DNA of 64,000 nucleotides from Brachionus plicatilis (taxonomy: Eukaryota; Rotifera; Eurotatoria; Ploima; Brachionidae), in contig QEOQ01000511.1 in the NCBI GenBank assembly GCA_010279815.1, positions 9,597-73,596 of the forward strand. Direction: 5' to 3'. A program made the position numbers and the translations under genes. Positions 1 to 12,003 of this stretch are shown here, piece after piece (the stretch's first letter is position 1; each line of letters starts with the position of its first letter). The notes beneath the pieces are model-generated. The model was not told the origin of the DNA and made no database searches. It saw nothing but the letters and a program-made list of their open reading frames with translations.

Positions 1-180
1 TATTTTAAAAAATTCAAATTAACTATTTGTAAATTGTTTATTTTGTTAAATTTTAATAAAAAAAAAAGGAAGAAAAATTTTATTATCTACTTATCAAATA
101 ATTTACAAGTGCAGGAAAAAAATATTGATTCTGGGCCAAGATCGAATCTAGGAGAACTATAAAACAAAAGTAATGTTTAT

Positions 181-322
181 TACAGTAAAATTTAAAACTA
201 ACTTGTGCATTTTTTTTCCTCGACTCTTCCTCAACTCTTTCTTTCCCTACTGAAATAGTTGAAGAAGAGTCGAGGAAGAGTTGAAGAACAAAATGAGTAC
301 AAGTTATTTTTAATTTGTACTG
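181..322. mobile_element. Palindromic MITE, TACAGTAC family (copy 1)
   Basis: About 140 bases with inverted arms. The left end reads TACAGTAAAATTTAAAACTA and the right end is its near reverse complement (ending TTTGTACTG). The middle is a second nested palindrome of CGACTCTTCC / GGAAGAGTCG words. Further copies lie at 6098-6240, 32803-32981 and 43803-44461, with a solo half at 55575-55613. TA at the ends suggests Tc1/mariner-type insertion, but no coding capacity is present. Confidence 0.75.
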
Positions 323-511
323 GAATTAAAAGAAAGATTTATTAGTTAAATATTTTTTAAATTATTTAGGATTTTGGGTAAGCTATGGAAGCTATTCCAT
401 TGGTTTCTAGCTGAGTACTAAAACAATACTGCCCAGCAGAGTATGTTTTTTTAAGACTTATATTTTTTGATGATATAAATTTTTTTTTTCTGCTTCAAAA
501 ATAAAAAATAA

Positions 512-556
512 TTTTATTTATTTATTTGTTTATCTGTACCGAGCTAATGCTCCTTC
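512..556 (-). repeat. LINE/SINE-like 3' end: stem-loop plus T-rich tail
   Basis: The stem-loop GAGC-TAAT-GCTC (541-552) is followed, on the minus strand, by a run of AAATA-like tail repeats at 512-530. A near-identical copy lies in the opposite orientation at 24451-24495. The arrangement matches the 3' end of a short retroposon. No body is recognisable upstream. Confidence 0.5.
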
Positions 557-781
557 AGAATATGAAAAAAAAAATTAAATAAAGTTAAATAAGATAAAAT
601 TAAAATTAAAAAATGATAAATAAGTAAAAAGAAAATTAAAAACGATATGTTTAAATAACTAGAGTTAAGACATGTTTAAATTTTTGATAGTTCAGGAAAA
701 AAAGAGGAAATTGCTAGATAGCAATTACACAATGGAGTCGTATATTCGATGTATATTGATTCGAAACCTTCTCTATTTTCC

Positions 782-933
782 GCTACCAGTCTGACGACCA
801 GTGGAATAGAATGACTCGATCCTGCACTGACATATCTCTCGCTCAACTCAAAAATCGATTTGAAACTGTTAGTAGTTTAAGTTCATTGAAGGCCTCTTGG
901 TGTATAATATTGGAGGGGCTTCAATATAGATCG
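782..933 (+). pseudogene. Decayed coding segment of an unidentified mobile element, copy 1
   Basis: Read on the plus strand, this stretch gives an open, protein-like segment containing SDDQWNRMTRSCTDISLAQL and ending in a block around LKASWCIILEG. A second, more decayed copy on the minus strand at 12895-13057 keeps the same protein words (SDNQYDRMVQSCADLSL; LKASWCIIL), so two copies 12 kb apart share a coding ancestor. I do not recognise the family. A mobile origin is inferred from the dispersed copies. Confidence 0.45.
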
Positions 934-999
934 AACGATATAGATGTTAGTTTCTGAGAATGAATTTAAACTAGGAAAAGAATAATCCAATTCTTTAAG

Positions 1000-1212
1000 T
1001 CATTGATTCTTTAAAAGAATTTTAATTTTCTCAAAAAATTGATCATTTCTTGATCTAATGAACTGTTTTTGAATGTGCCATAAGCCTTCAATGGGATTGA
1101 GTTCGCAATGAAATTTCGGCACAAAAATCACCTTGACACCATATTTTTGGCATAACTGCTGTAGTTTATTTATTGGTTGAAATGCTGGGTGTTCTGATAA
1201 AAGATTTCTCAT
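1000..1212 (-). pseudogene. DDE transposase C-terminal fragment (IS630/Tc1-like)
   Basis: A 70-codon minus-strand reading frame carries YGVKVIFVPKFHCELNPIEG followed by LW and a basic QKQFIR stretch. The FVPK-x-HCELNPIE-xLW block is the conserved region around the last acidic residue of DDE transposases of the IS630/Tc1 group found in many invertebrates. The catalytic E is that of NPIE. Only this C-terminal part survives: it ends in a stop and no upstream DDE residues are visible in frame. It is a remnant, not an active gene. Confidence 0.6.
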
Positions 1213-1509
1213 TTCATCAAACTTAGTTTTTCTATCGTACTCAATTCCTTATTCTGTTGCTATGTTTCTTAGACCCTTACGCCTCTCGCCATTTTCGAAA
1301 AATAAATTCAAAGTTTGAAAATTCCCTAAACAATCCATCCATTCTAAACTAAGTTTACTGATTTTTTATTTATTTAAGAAATTTACTGAAACCAGTTTAG
1401 TAAATTACTGAAACGAAGCGTATATTTTCAAATATAATCCTTTAAGTTTTAGTAATTTACAGGAATCTTTTTAGTAAATTACTGAAAAAGGGTAATTAAA
1501 AAAAGTTTA

Positions 1510-1775
1510 TTTGTTTTCGCAGCTTGAATTGCCTCCATGACATATTGAGTAACACAACAACTGGGATTTTTTGCAACCAGATCGATTTGTCAAACATTGA
1601 TCATTACAGTTACATTTTACCATACCCGGACCACCAATTGATAATTCATTTACTGCTTGCCTCACACTTAAAGCTTTGTCTGGATTTAAGTTATTTATTT
1701 TCTCTCATCCAAGTAGCCAGAATTTTTTTAAGTCCGTGTTGGCTCCTTCTACGCAATAATTGTCCATATTATATA
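1510..1775 (-). pseudogene. Decayed transposon ORF with Cys-rich CXC-like motif (KRBA2-like)
   Basis: The minus strand of 1510-1700 reads LNPDKALSVRQAVNELSIGG and then a cysteine array of the form C-x-C-x3-C...C-K-K...C...CHGG..SSC. This CxCxxxC...CxxxCH pattern ends the integrase-bearing KRBA2-like proteins of many invertebrates. Upstream, GANTDLKKFWLL continues in a shifted frame with an in-frame stop, so the copy is broken. The plus-strand frame over the same bases is a shadow. The family name is from recall and should be treated as tentative. Confidence 0.45.
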
Positions 1776-2814
1776 AAACATTAAATTAGAGCTTAATTAT
1801 TCCAATCTCCCGTAATCTCAAATTCATTCGTATTTAAATTCAATTAACTTATTTCATTTTGTAAAAAAAAAAAGTTGAAAAAAGTAGAATTATAAAAAAA
1901 TCTTAACTAAAAACCAATGAAAAGAAAAAGAAAAAAATAATAAACTTAATAAAGGCCTTGCTTCGGAACAATTTCGGAAGGACATCTCTTAAAAAATTCA
2001 TTTGTATGGTAAATTTAAAAATATTTAACACAAAAAAATTTAGATTATTTAAACTTTGAGCTCAAATAAAAGTGATCTAAAAACAGACAACAAAGGAAGG
2101 CTCTTTGGAGAGTGCTTATCAACAACGTTTAGCCTTAACCTCGACTCAATTGATCATTATTATTTTCCAATGGTTTTCAGACTGGTGAACGATTAAAATA
2201 CGACATCAAATGATAAAAAGAAAATACAGCTTCCGACTTAATTTTCTTATAATTTCTTCATTTTTCCTGAAACGGAAACTGATACTCAGTATTTAAATAT
2301 ATTTATTCTTAATTTCCATCAATATTTTAACCTTTTTATTTAATTTAACTTTGTTAAAAAATAAAAAAATATCAATAAAATTATTTTTTAATCAAAAAAA
2401 AATCAAAAAAAAAATAATAAAAATATCAGAGTGTACAAACAGAACATTTGGAATTAAATTTTTCTAATTTGAACTAAATTTTAATTTTGCTAAGTAAAAA
2501 GAATTCAAAATTTTGCAACTTTTTCAAATTAATCTTATATTTAAATATTTCAAAAGAATGATTTATGATAATTCACATATTTATTTTCAAATCCAACAAC
2601 TAAATTGTGTTGTTTAGGGGTTGTTTTATTTGAAGCAATTTCGACTTTTCTTAACTAGGGAGCATATATACGAATTATAGTTTTTATGCATTTTATACTT
2701 CTATTGCTTAATTAAAATTTGGTCAAATATTTTGACTATAACTATTTTTATTTAGAAAATTATTTGCTCGTCATAATACGTTCCGTGATCTGTGCATAGT
2801 ATAAATCAATAATA
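1776..2814. other. Intergenic DNA upstream of CUL1
   Basis: AT-rich sequence with poly-A/T runs. I see no gene, inverted repeat or terminal duplication in it. The promoter of CUL1 presumably lies at its right end, but no clear TATA box stands out. Confidence 0.4.
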
Positions 2815-5800
2815 ATGAGTAATAACCGTATTTTGTCAACTCATGTGTCCAATATTGTGAATTCATCGAGTTCAAATACGAACCAAACAGGTGTAAAGGC
2901 CCCGGCAAGCTTGAACGAGATCTGGCAGGAGATTCAATTGGGCATCGAGTCTGTTTACCAACAGCAAACAATGACCAAAAACAGATACATGACTTTGTAC
3001 ACGTGAGCAAATTTTGGGATTTTTTCTCACCATTTTTCTTCATATTCCCATTTAGACATGTTTATAACCATTGCACAAGCACAAATCCAAAGTCAAACTT
3101 AGAACTTCCGGCCAGAAATAAAAAGAACCCGATGAGCTCTAGCGAAGGAGCTCAAATCATCGGATCTGATCTTTACAGGAAATTACAGGAATTTCTGGAA
3201 AACTATCTGGAAAAGTTAAAAAAAGTAAATTCTTTTTTTGTAATTTTCCGACAAAAAACCCAATTTATATTTTCTTTTTCTTGCATTTTTTTTTTCATCG
3301 ATTTTAAATAAAACATTGATGATGTATCATTTCATGGAAATTCTGACAACACTCATAGAAATATTTTCATTTTAAATTATTTCAGAGTAACATGCTCTTA
3401 AATTATTTTCCATAGAAATTATGTGATAACTTTTATGAAAGAGTATTTCAAGAAAAAGCTTCTTTTTTTTGGCACATAATTTGAATATTAATAAAACAAA
3501 AAGAAAATTTATTATTTAAATAATTAGAATTGATTGCAAGATTAATAATGTTACATCCTTAAATTAATACTTTTCAATTTAATATTTCATTATTTGTAAA
3601 TTTTTCTAAATATTTATGAAAAATTACGAAAGATTATTATTTTGTTAAAAGATTTATTTTCCTTTTTTTAATTGAAAAATTAAAGTTAAAGTTAAAAAAA
3701 TTGCTTTTAATTATTTTCTTAAACTAAAATAAATTTCTTCAGGACAAAAAATACAAAAAATTGAACATCATTGGGTTTTAATAAGATTAGTGGTATGATT
3801 GATTGAAAAAAGGAATTAAAAATTGTATTTTAGACAAAAAAGTGCAACAATGGATGCTTTTTTTTTATTTCTGTTTTAAATTTTGTAAAAATAAAACATT
3901 TTTGTCCAATTTGAACTGAAATTCACAATGCTAATAAATAGTTTAAAAGTTCAATTATTTTCAAAAAATTTAGCATCATTCATTAAAGCTTAAATTATTA
4001 AGATAAATATAAACTAATAGAAAAAATTCAAAATATTTTATTAACTAAAATAACAAGGTTTAATTTAGACCATAAAAAAATTTCATTTTAAAGGTTTATT
4101 TTCCTCTAAATAAAAAATAATTTTTAATTTTAAGTCCAAATAGTTTAAAAAAAAAGACAAAAAGAATATTTTTTTGATATTGAAATAAAAAAAGAAGATT
4201 CGTATTATATTCTGTTTTTTTCTTTTGAATTACAGTAAAAAAAATTAATTTTTTTACTTCCTTGATTTTTATGATTTTCAATTAATCAAGTTTTTACTGA
4301 GACTTCTTTTGAATTAATCAGTAGATTTGATTCAGGATGTTAAGATTAATTAGAATATATATTACTCCAGAATAAAAATCAATAGAATTTGTGTTATTCA
4401 ATCCTCAATTAACTTTATTTTTTTTTTACTTCAAACAACCTTTGAAAAAAATACTTTGAATAAAAAGTTTTTGATTTATTTAAAGCTTCTTTTCTAGGAT
4501 TATTTGTAGATCTTTATATATCTTCATTCACATGAATAATTTTTTTGTATTTTACCAACTTTAAGTAAATATAAAAATTTCTAAAAGTATGAACGTTTTG
4601 TTCTGCGTGAACCATGCTTAAATAGGAAAAGAACACACTAATTTTTTATTAGAGGAGACATTCGAAATTTTGATATCAAAGTAAAATTTGAAATAAAATT
4701 AAAAATAACTTAAATACGCTATTTTATTTCATTTAAGAATATTTGACATTTAATTTTAAACTTTTTTTTTTTAAAATAATTTTTTTTATGTTCCAATTTT
4801 TTCAGCACAAAGGTATAACTTCTCTTTTAAGCTTCCAAAAGTACAGTTGAAAAAAAGCAAAATCAAATAAGTATTTTTTTTTAATTAGTGGCTTTTATTG
4901 TGCCAAGAATTATTAAGGAGAAATTATTAAAGCCAAATATGTCAATCTGTTCATATTTTAAATTGTCGGGTCTTGAATAAACTCAATTAATTTTTTTAAA
5001 AAGGTCAAAAAATTTAAAATTATGTGGAGAATTTGTAATTATTATTTATTTCAATTGCCACCTATATGGCGATGTGAAAAGTAATAATTAAAAAAAAATA
5101 AGTAAATTCATTTTAAAAATGTTAATTATTTTCAAATAATTTTAACAGGATTTTTTATTTTTACTTTTTCATTTTTTTCTAATCGAATTCAAAAATTTTT
5201 TATTTATGTTTAATTATCCAAAATTCATTTAGAATTTAAAATTAAAATAAATTAAAAACAACTGGACTTTAATTTGCTTAGTTCTTCCACTTATTTACTT
5301 GAACATGAGATTAAATATTCTAAACTGGTAATATTTTTTAATAATAAAGAATTTTTATTTAAGATGATTAATAACTAAAAAATCAGCAGTTTATATATAT
5401 ATTTTTTATTACTCAACTTATCCAGCTTTTATTATTTAAAGAGTATAATTGACTATATAATATTATTAACAGGAAAGAAAATAATTGTAACATTTTTTTA
5501 TTAATTATTTTATTGATAAAATTTTCATAAAATGTTTTAAATTTTTTTAAGTTTTATTAAGAGAAAAGAAAAACTGATGCATAAAAATTATTTTGTCAAT
5601 CAAATTATTGTAAATTCAAAATACAAATTGAACAAAAATTCTTCATTTTTTGAAAAAATTAAAATTAAAGTTAATAATAAATATTAGAAAAAATACTGCA
5701 ACATTGTGCAACATACTTTGTTACACCTTTTTTAACTTTAAAAAAAATTTTTTTTTCTTTTTTATAGTAAATCAAATCAATAATCTATTTAAATCTTATT

Positions 5801-8800
5801 GACTCATTATTTTTTGTTTTTTTTTACATGATGAAAATTATTTTAGGTAAAAAGGGTGCAACAAAATATGTTGCAGTATTTTTTTTAATATTTATTATTA
5901 GCCTTAATTTTAATTTTTTCAAAAAATGAAGAATTTTTGTTCAATTTGTATTTTGAATTCACAATAATTTGATTGACAAAATAATTTTTATGCATCAGTT
6001 TTTCTTTTCTCTAATCAGACTTATAAAATTTAAAACATTTTATGAAAATTTTATAAAAATTTTATAATTAAAATAATTAATAAAAAAATATAACATTACA
6101 AATTAAAACTAACTTGTACGCATTTTGTTCTTCGACTCTTCCTTTCTTCAAATCTTAGGAAAGGAAAGGAAGAGTTGAGGAAAGGAAGAGGAAGAGTCGA
6201 GGAAAAGAAATGAACAAGTTAGTTTTAAATTGTACTGTAATAAATAAATATAATACCTTTTTTATTAATAAATAATTAAAAAAAGTGCAACAAAGTTTGT
6301 TGCTCTATGTTGAAGTATTTTTTCAATTTGTATTTTAAATTCAAAATACCGTCAGTTAATCATTTAAAAAATGTTTGCCAAGTCAACTTAATAATCTATA
6401 TATTTATAATGACTCATTAATCATTAATTTTTTAAAGAGTGGAACTGACTTGATAGACGAAGAAGTTCTAAAATTTTTTTGTAAAAAATGGGAAGAATAT
6501 CAATTTTCAAGCAAAGTCCTGGACGGTTTTTGCACCTATTTAAATCGTCACTGGGTCAAAAGAGAAAATGACAGTGGACACAACAATGTTTACGAAATTT
6601 ACAATGTAAACTTAATTAACTAAACAAAATATATAAAAATTTATTTATATTTATTTTTTTCCAGCTAGCCTTGGTTACTTGGAGATTGATTTTTTTCCGC
6701 CACTTTGCCAACAAGGTCACCAACGCAGTCCTCAAGCTGGTTGAAAGAGAACGCAATGGAGAGCCTATCAATTCCCGCCTAATCTCCGGCGTAGCCGAGT
6801 GCTACGGTAAACATTTCACCTAGCAACAACAAAAAAAATCTTTAAAAAGCCTTTTTTTAATTTAAGTGGCCCTAGGTCTGAGCGAAATAGAGTCCAAGCA
6901 ATCGGACCACCAAAAGCTGGCTATTTACCGAGAATATCTGGAAAACCCGTTCATTGACGACACCGAAAGGTTCTATAGCCGCGAGAGCTCCGAATTTCTG
7001 CGCCAGAACTCAATCACCGAGTACATGAAAAAGGTGGAACAGCGGCTAGAGGAGGAAAAAAAGCGCATCCGCTTGTATCTCAACGAAAGCACCGAGTCCA
7101 TTTTGCTGAACAAGTGCGAGGAAGTGCTGATCAAAAAGCACTTGGATCTGTTCTATAGCGAGTTTGAGAGCTTGTTGGTAAGTGGCAAGAACGAAGACCT
7201 GGCCAGAATGTACGACCTGGTGTCCAAAGTGGCAGATGGCCTGAATGAGCTGAAGCGTTTGCTGGAGAACTTCATCTACAACCAAGGCATGGAGGCAATC
7301 GAAAAGTGCTGCGACACCGCTCTAAACGACCCCAAGGTCTATGTGCAAACCATACTGGAAGTTCACAAAAAGTACGATTTGTTGGTGCTTGGCTCGTTCC
7401 ACAACGACAAAGGCTTCGTGGCCGCCTTGGACAAAGCATGCGGAAAGTTCATCAATGTGAACGCCGTGACCAAAAAGTCGAACAGCTCGTCCAAGTCGCC
7501 GGAGCTTTTGGCCCGCTATTGTGACCAACTGCTCAAGAAAAACACCAAAAACACCGAGGACACAGAACTAGAGGACAGCCTCAACCAAATAATGACTGTT
7601 TTCACCTATATTGAGGACAAGGACGTGTTCCAGAAGTTCTACAGCAAATGGCTGGCTAGACGCTTGGTCCAGCAGACGTCGGCCTCGGACGATGCCGAGT
7701 CCACCATGATTTCAAAACTGAAGGCTGCCTGTGGGTTCGAGTACACTTCCAAGCTGCAAAAAATGTTCCTGGATGTCGGCATAAGCAAGGATTTGAACGA
7801 GTCGTTTAAGAAAGATTGTGAACTCAATAATAGACCTTTGGGCCGTAAGAAATTTTTTTGTGTACCTGTTCAAAGTCATCGATTTAATTTAATTTTTAAT
7901 TTTTAATAGTTTGTTTTTTTATTTTTTTTTAAAGGATTATTAGTTAGCTGAGAGAAGGGTTTTGAATTTTAACTCTAGAGGTACATGTAAAATTTTTTTC
8001 ATTTTTTCTGGATCAAAAAATGAGGAGAGGGTGAAGTTGGAAGCAATTTTTTAGTTTTCAAAATTTAAATTTTGTTTTTTAGGTGTTTATATGAAGCAGA
8101 GTTGCTTAAAAGTTCCAAAAAAAAGTCCAAGTCATTGAGAACATTTTTTTTTAAAATTTTCTTCATATCAAAAAATTTATATACTCTTGGGTCGTCTAAT
8201 GCAATAGATTTGTCATCAGAATTTTGTTGCAATTTTAGCATAAATTTCTTCTTCAGTATTCAAAATTTTAAAGCCTGGACTTGGACTTTTGAATGAAAAT
8301 TTAAAAAAAAAATTAAGTCTTTGGTCGGACTTATGGAAAAAAAAAAGTCCGGACTTGGACTTGACTTGAAACTTGTGACTTTTAAACAACTCTACAATTT
8401 TAGCATAAATGTCTTCACAATTCTTCTTCAGAATTCAAAATTTTAAAGCCCAGATTGGACTTTTGAAAAAAATAAATTTAAGTCTTTGACTCGATCTTTT
8501 GAAAAAAAAGTCCAAGTCTAGAATTTTTTTTAAAAAAAAATTTTTTAAGTCCGGACTTGACTTGAAACTTGTGACTTATAAACAACTCTGGTTTAGTTGA
8601 TTTGACAAAAACTCTGGTATGAAGTATGTCAAACTATAAGTTATTTTCTTTAGTTATTTCATTTTAACAAAAATTTTAAAATGAAATAACTTTTTTACAA
8701 TGAGTTTAAAAATTGTTCTGCAAAATGTATCAGCTGATACAAACTTTGCACAATCCAAATATGGTCTCTGCAAAAACTATTTAATTTGAATGACTTTCTA

Positions 8801-11273
8801 ATAAATTTGCAGACTTGCAGAGTTTTTGCAGAAATATGCCATAAAATTTTTAAGCTATGATTATGAAGGTATGGTAATCATTCTTTTAAAAAATTAATTT
8901 TATCAAATCCTAGATTTATTATTTAAAAATTTTTCTAATTCAGATTTTTTTGTTTTTTTGAGCTTCTATTTAAATTTTATCAGGATAATGATCATTAAAG
9001 TGGAATAAACTAACCTTTTATTTTACTAAATATTGAAACAAATTTTTTCCGAAAAAGACGTATTTTTACGTAATATTATCAAAAAGAAATAAAATTACTG
9101 GAAGATATGTTGAAAGCAATTTTATTATGAGTTTTTATGAGTAGATGAAAAATAAGTAGATCATCTAAACAAAACAAAATTTGTTTTAAAAAGTTTAATA
9201 TTTTGATTTTTCTAGAACTTAAATTTTTATGAAATTAATTATATTAGTCTTCAAAAGTGATCTGATCTTTAAACATTATCCAAATATCGTTTCGAAAATT
9301 AGATAATAAAATAAATAAATTGAAAAGACAGGGTATGTTTTAAAAGATAAAATTTTAAATGCTCAGTATTTTTTGATCATTAAAGGATTTATTTTGTTGA
9401 TTGCAAAAAAAAATTCAATAAGATTTAAATTAATTAACTGAAATAAAAACTGAGAATTAAAAAATCATACCTTTTTTTTAAAAATTTTAAAATTTTTATT
9501 TCAAATCTTTGATATTTAATGAATATTAATATTTTTAAATGGTAATTTTAGTTAAATTCTGACTAATTTAATAAGGAAAATCATTAATTAATCATAAAAG
9601 ACAAGAATTTGAAATTGGACTAATTTATTTTATATTGAGTGTGTGGCGATACTTTTTAAATTCATTATTTTTAAAAAAAATTCGAGCTGAATTTAAAAAA
9701 ATTAAATAAACTTAGTTTCTTTTAAATGTTTAAGAGAAAATAATGAAAGTAGATAAATTTCAAATCAACTAAACCTATACAAGTGTTCATTCCGTCGAAA
9801 TTTACAATAAAGTAAACTAAAATAGCTGATTTTTATCTCTTTAATCTGTTAATTATTAATTTTTTTTTTGGAATTTTTAATACATTTTTTAATTATTTTT
9901 TAGTCAATTTTATATATTTATTTATAAGAATAATTAGAAATATAATTTTTGTTAGTAAATAATTTATTAACAGTTAACTTATTGACAGCAATTTTTAATT
10001 TTAATTTTTGCTTCTCACGGTAGTTTTTAAACAAAATAATTGTTTCCAATTCTTTTGAAAGTTTTAAATAACATATTTCTCATTTTATGTTAAATTAGCA
10101 TCTCAAGAATAATTATTTTAGTAAAAAAATTAATTAATAAATTAATTGGTAAGAATATATTAATAGTTTTTAAACTTAAATTAAACCATTGATTATTAGG
10201 GTATTTATATATTACCCTAACAATAAATTATTAAGGTAACATAATCTTATTTGTTTTTCTAATTATTTAAAAACGATTTGAAAACATTTAAAAAAAAATG
10301 CCCAAGTCGAATGAATGCGCTCTCAGAAAAAAAAAGATATAAAGCTTAAAGAAAATTAAATTAAAAAAATAAAATTTAGTCATCGACTTTTTTGTTACTC
10401 TACAATAATTAAAAATTTTTTTCAAAAATTTAAGTTGATTTTTACATAATGGTTTTGAGCTCAGGCTCATGGCCGTTCCAGCCTTGTCAGCCCCTCTCGC
10501 TTCCCACCGAACTAGTGCCGTGTTACCAGCAGTTTACCAATTTTTACAGTTGTCAACACAACGGCAGGAAATTAACATGGTTGTACAGTTTTTCCAAAGG
10601 TGAAGTTGTGACTAATTGCTTTAAAAATCGCTACACTCTCCAAGCATCCACTTACCAAATTGCCATTTTGCTATTGTTTAATGATAAAACAGAATATCTA
10701 GTCAAGGATTTGATTGATATGACTCAGATTAAAATGGAAACGTTGACCCAAGTTCTGGCCGTGCTGTTCAAATCAAAATTGCTGGTCAGCGAAGAAGATG
10801 AAATCGAGGAGTCCGACATTCAGCCAAATACCCCAGTCCGTCTTTTTTTGAACTATAAAAAGTACAGAAATTTAATAATTAAATATTATTTTTAGATAAA
10901 ATTTTTTTTATTTTTTTAAGCAAAAAATTTCGAATAAATATCAATGCACCGATAAAATCAGACATCAAGCAAGAAGATGAAAAGACTCATAAAAACATTG
11001 AGGAGGACAGAAAACTGTTGATTCAGGCCGCTATTGTGCGTATTATGAAAATGAGAAAAATGCTAAAGCACACTCAGCTGATAAACGAGGTATTGAGGCA
11101 ATTGTCATCTCGATTCAAGCCAAAAGTTCCCATCATAAAGGTAACTTTAAGAATCAATTTAGATGTTAAAATAATTTTTTAAAAAAATTAAGAAATGTAT
11201 AGACATATTAATTGAAAAAGAATATTTGGAGAGATTGGAACAAGAAAAAGACACGTACAGATACTTGGCTTAA
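2815..11273 (+). CDS. CUL1: Cullin-1, SCF ubiquitin ligase scaffold (8 exons)
   Basis: Exons: 2815-3002, 3056-3224, 6438-6605, 6665-6806, 6867-7844, 10435-10861, 10921-11140 and 11193-11273. All junctions are GT-AG and phases agree, giving 790 residues (human CUL1 has 776). Landmarks: the N-terminal SKP1-binding region with [15 protein letters not shown]; the cullin repeats in exons 3-5 ([27 protein letters not shown]); the cullin-homology region [17 protein letters not shown] and [10 protein letters not shown]; then [20 protein letters not shown] and [16 protein letters not shown]. The neddylation site is in RIMKMRK (K about residue 734), and the end is RYLA, as in animal CUL1. It scaffolds SKP1-F-box proteins and RBX1. 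Introns 2 (3.2 kb) and 5 (2.6 kb) are full of MITEs; the others are 50-61 bases. The start ATG at 2815 is the first in frame. AATAAA at 11274 directly abuts the stop codon. Identification is very secure. Confidence 0.97.
3830..3940. repeat. Fragment of GGTWTTGTGAA MITE inside CUL1 intron 2
   Basis: The stretch keeps GTGCAACAATGG, a long T run and the end-like TTTTTGTCCAATTTGAACTG, with AAATTCACAA beyond. These are the internal and terminal words of the elements at 11670-11994 and 21694-22060. Only one half is present. Confidence 0.4.
5487..6097. repeat. Long palindrome inside CUL1 intron 2
   Basis: Arms of about 240 bases (5487-5735 and 5850-6097) are near reverse complements. They share AAAACTGATGCATAAAAATT, the block around TTTGTCAATCAAATTATTGT, and the MITE words AATACAAATTGAACAAAAAT and TGCAACATACTTTGTTGC-like. 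The outer part of the arms extends past the usual GTGAAATTC end of this MITE family, so the palindrome is larger than a standard copy. It would fold into a strong hairpin in the pre-mRNA. Confidence 0.7.
6098..6240. mobile_element. Palindromic MITE, TACAGTAC family (copy 2)
   Basis: The left end TACAAATTAAAACTAACTTG (lacking the outermost CAGT) and the right end CAAGTTAGTTTTAAATTGTA...CTGTA are inverted. The centre holds CGACTCTTCC and GGAAGAGTCG palindromes. It abuts the long palindrome at 5487-6097 within CUL1 intron 2. Confidence 0.75.
6263..6362. repeat. Solo half of GGTWTTGTGAA MITE
   Basis: GTGCAACAAAGTTTGTTGCT followed by CAATTTGTATTTTAAATTCA and ending AAAATACC is the right half of the 9-bp-TSD MITE family. 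No left arm is present. It sits about 75 bases before CUL1 exon 3. Confidence 0.5.
8094..8590. mobile_element. hAT-like AAGTC-family element with a duplicated 3' end, in CUL1 intron 5
   Basis: The left end reads CAGAGTTGCTTAAAAGTTCC. Two right ends follow: GACTTTTAAACAACTCT (8379-8395) and GACTTATAAACAACTCTG (8574-8591). The roughly 190 bases leading to each right end are tandem duplicates (TTTTAGCATAAAT, TTCAAAATTTTAAAGCC, AAGTCCGGACTT). AAGTC/GACTT words fill the interior, as in the elements at 25247-26039 and 63076-63212. No 8-bp target duplication could be matched here. Confidence 0.55.
8820..10430. other. CUL1 intron 5, remainder
   Basis: AT-rich intronic sequence. Near 8710-8850 are GCAGA/TGCAAA words of the kind found at the centres of the MITEs at 35091 and 62375. 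Otherwise I see nothing that I can name. Confidence 0.3.
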
Positions 11274-11669
11274 AATAAACTTGTAATATAATGACAGCGA
11301 TATTTAATTCATACCGCACCGGGTGAGACACCGGTTTGGATCTAAAACAATTCCGATAACGACTTATTACTTTCAAATTATTTTTGATGAATACTTTATT
11401 TTTTTTCTAATTATTTATATCATTCTTTATAAAAATAAATAAATAAAGATTTATTTTTACTTAAATTATGTATGATTTATTTTAAAAGTATATTTACAGA
11501 ATCTAATAAAAATCTTTAAATATATTTTTTTTAATTTATTTTTGTCTGTATCCAGAAATTTCTTAGGAGAAAAATTTCAAGCTGAAATGAAAAACTCCTC
11601 TTGTATCTTTTCTGGTTTTTGAAATTCAAAAATACATTTTACCTTTACAAAGTGGTCGGTGCTCACAGC

Positions 11670-11994
11670 GGTATTGTGAAATTCAAATACAAATTTAACA
11701 AAAATTCTTTCTTTTTTGATGAATTAATATTAAAGTTAATAAAATATACTCAAAAAAATACTGCAACAAAAATAATATTAAAAATAATATCATTATTTTC
11801 ATTTTTTTTGTAAATTAAACCAAAAATCAATTTCATTTTTTGTCTTACTAAAACATGAAAAAAATTATTTTTACCGAAAAAGGTGCAACAAAGTATGTTG
11901 CAGTATTTTTTTAAGTTTATTCTTTTAACATTAATATTAATTCATCAAAAAAGGAAGAATATTTGTTCAATTTGTGTTTTAATTTCACGATACC
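11670..11994. mobile_element. MITE with GGTATTGTGAA ends and 9-bp target duplication
   Basis: The terminal inverted repeat starts GGTATTGTGAAATTCAAATA. The right end is its reverse complement (ATTTCACGATACC). Both sides are flanked by the identical 9-mer GCTCACAGC (11661-11669 and 11995-12003). The core holds GTGCAACAAAGTATGTTGCA. A 9-bp duplication points to a Mutator-like or Merlin-like transposase supplied in trans. There is no coding sequence (325 bases). Confidence 0.85.
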
Positions 11995-12003
11995 GCTCAC
12001 AGC

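Noticed and set aside
4096..4281. Minus-strand 61-codon frame in CUL1 intron 2
   Set aside because: Low-complexity Lys/Phe/Ile composition expected of AT-rich DNA; no motif.
7046..7528. Open frames on both strands over CUL1 exon 5
   Set aside because: They are shadows of the exon, which matches cullin-1 without interruption in its own frame.
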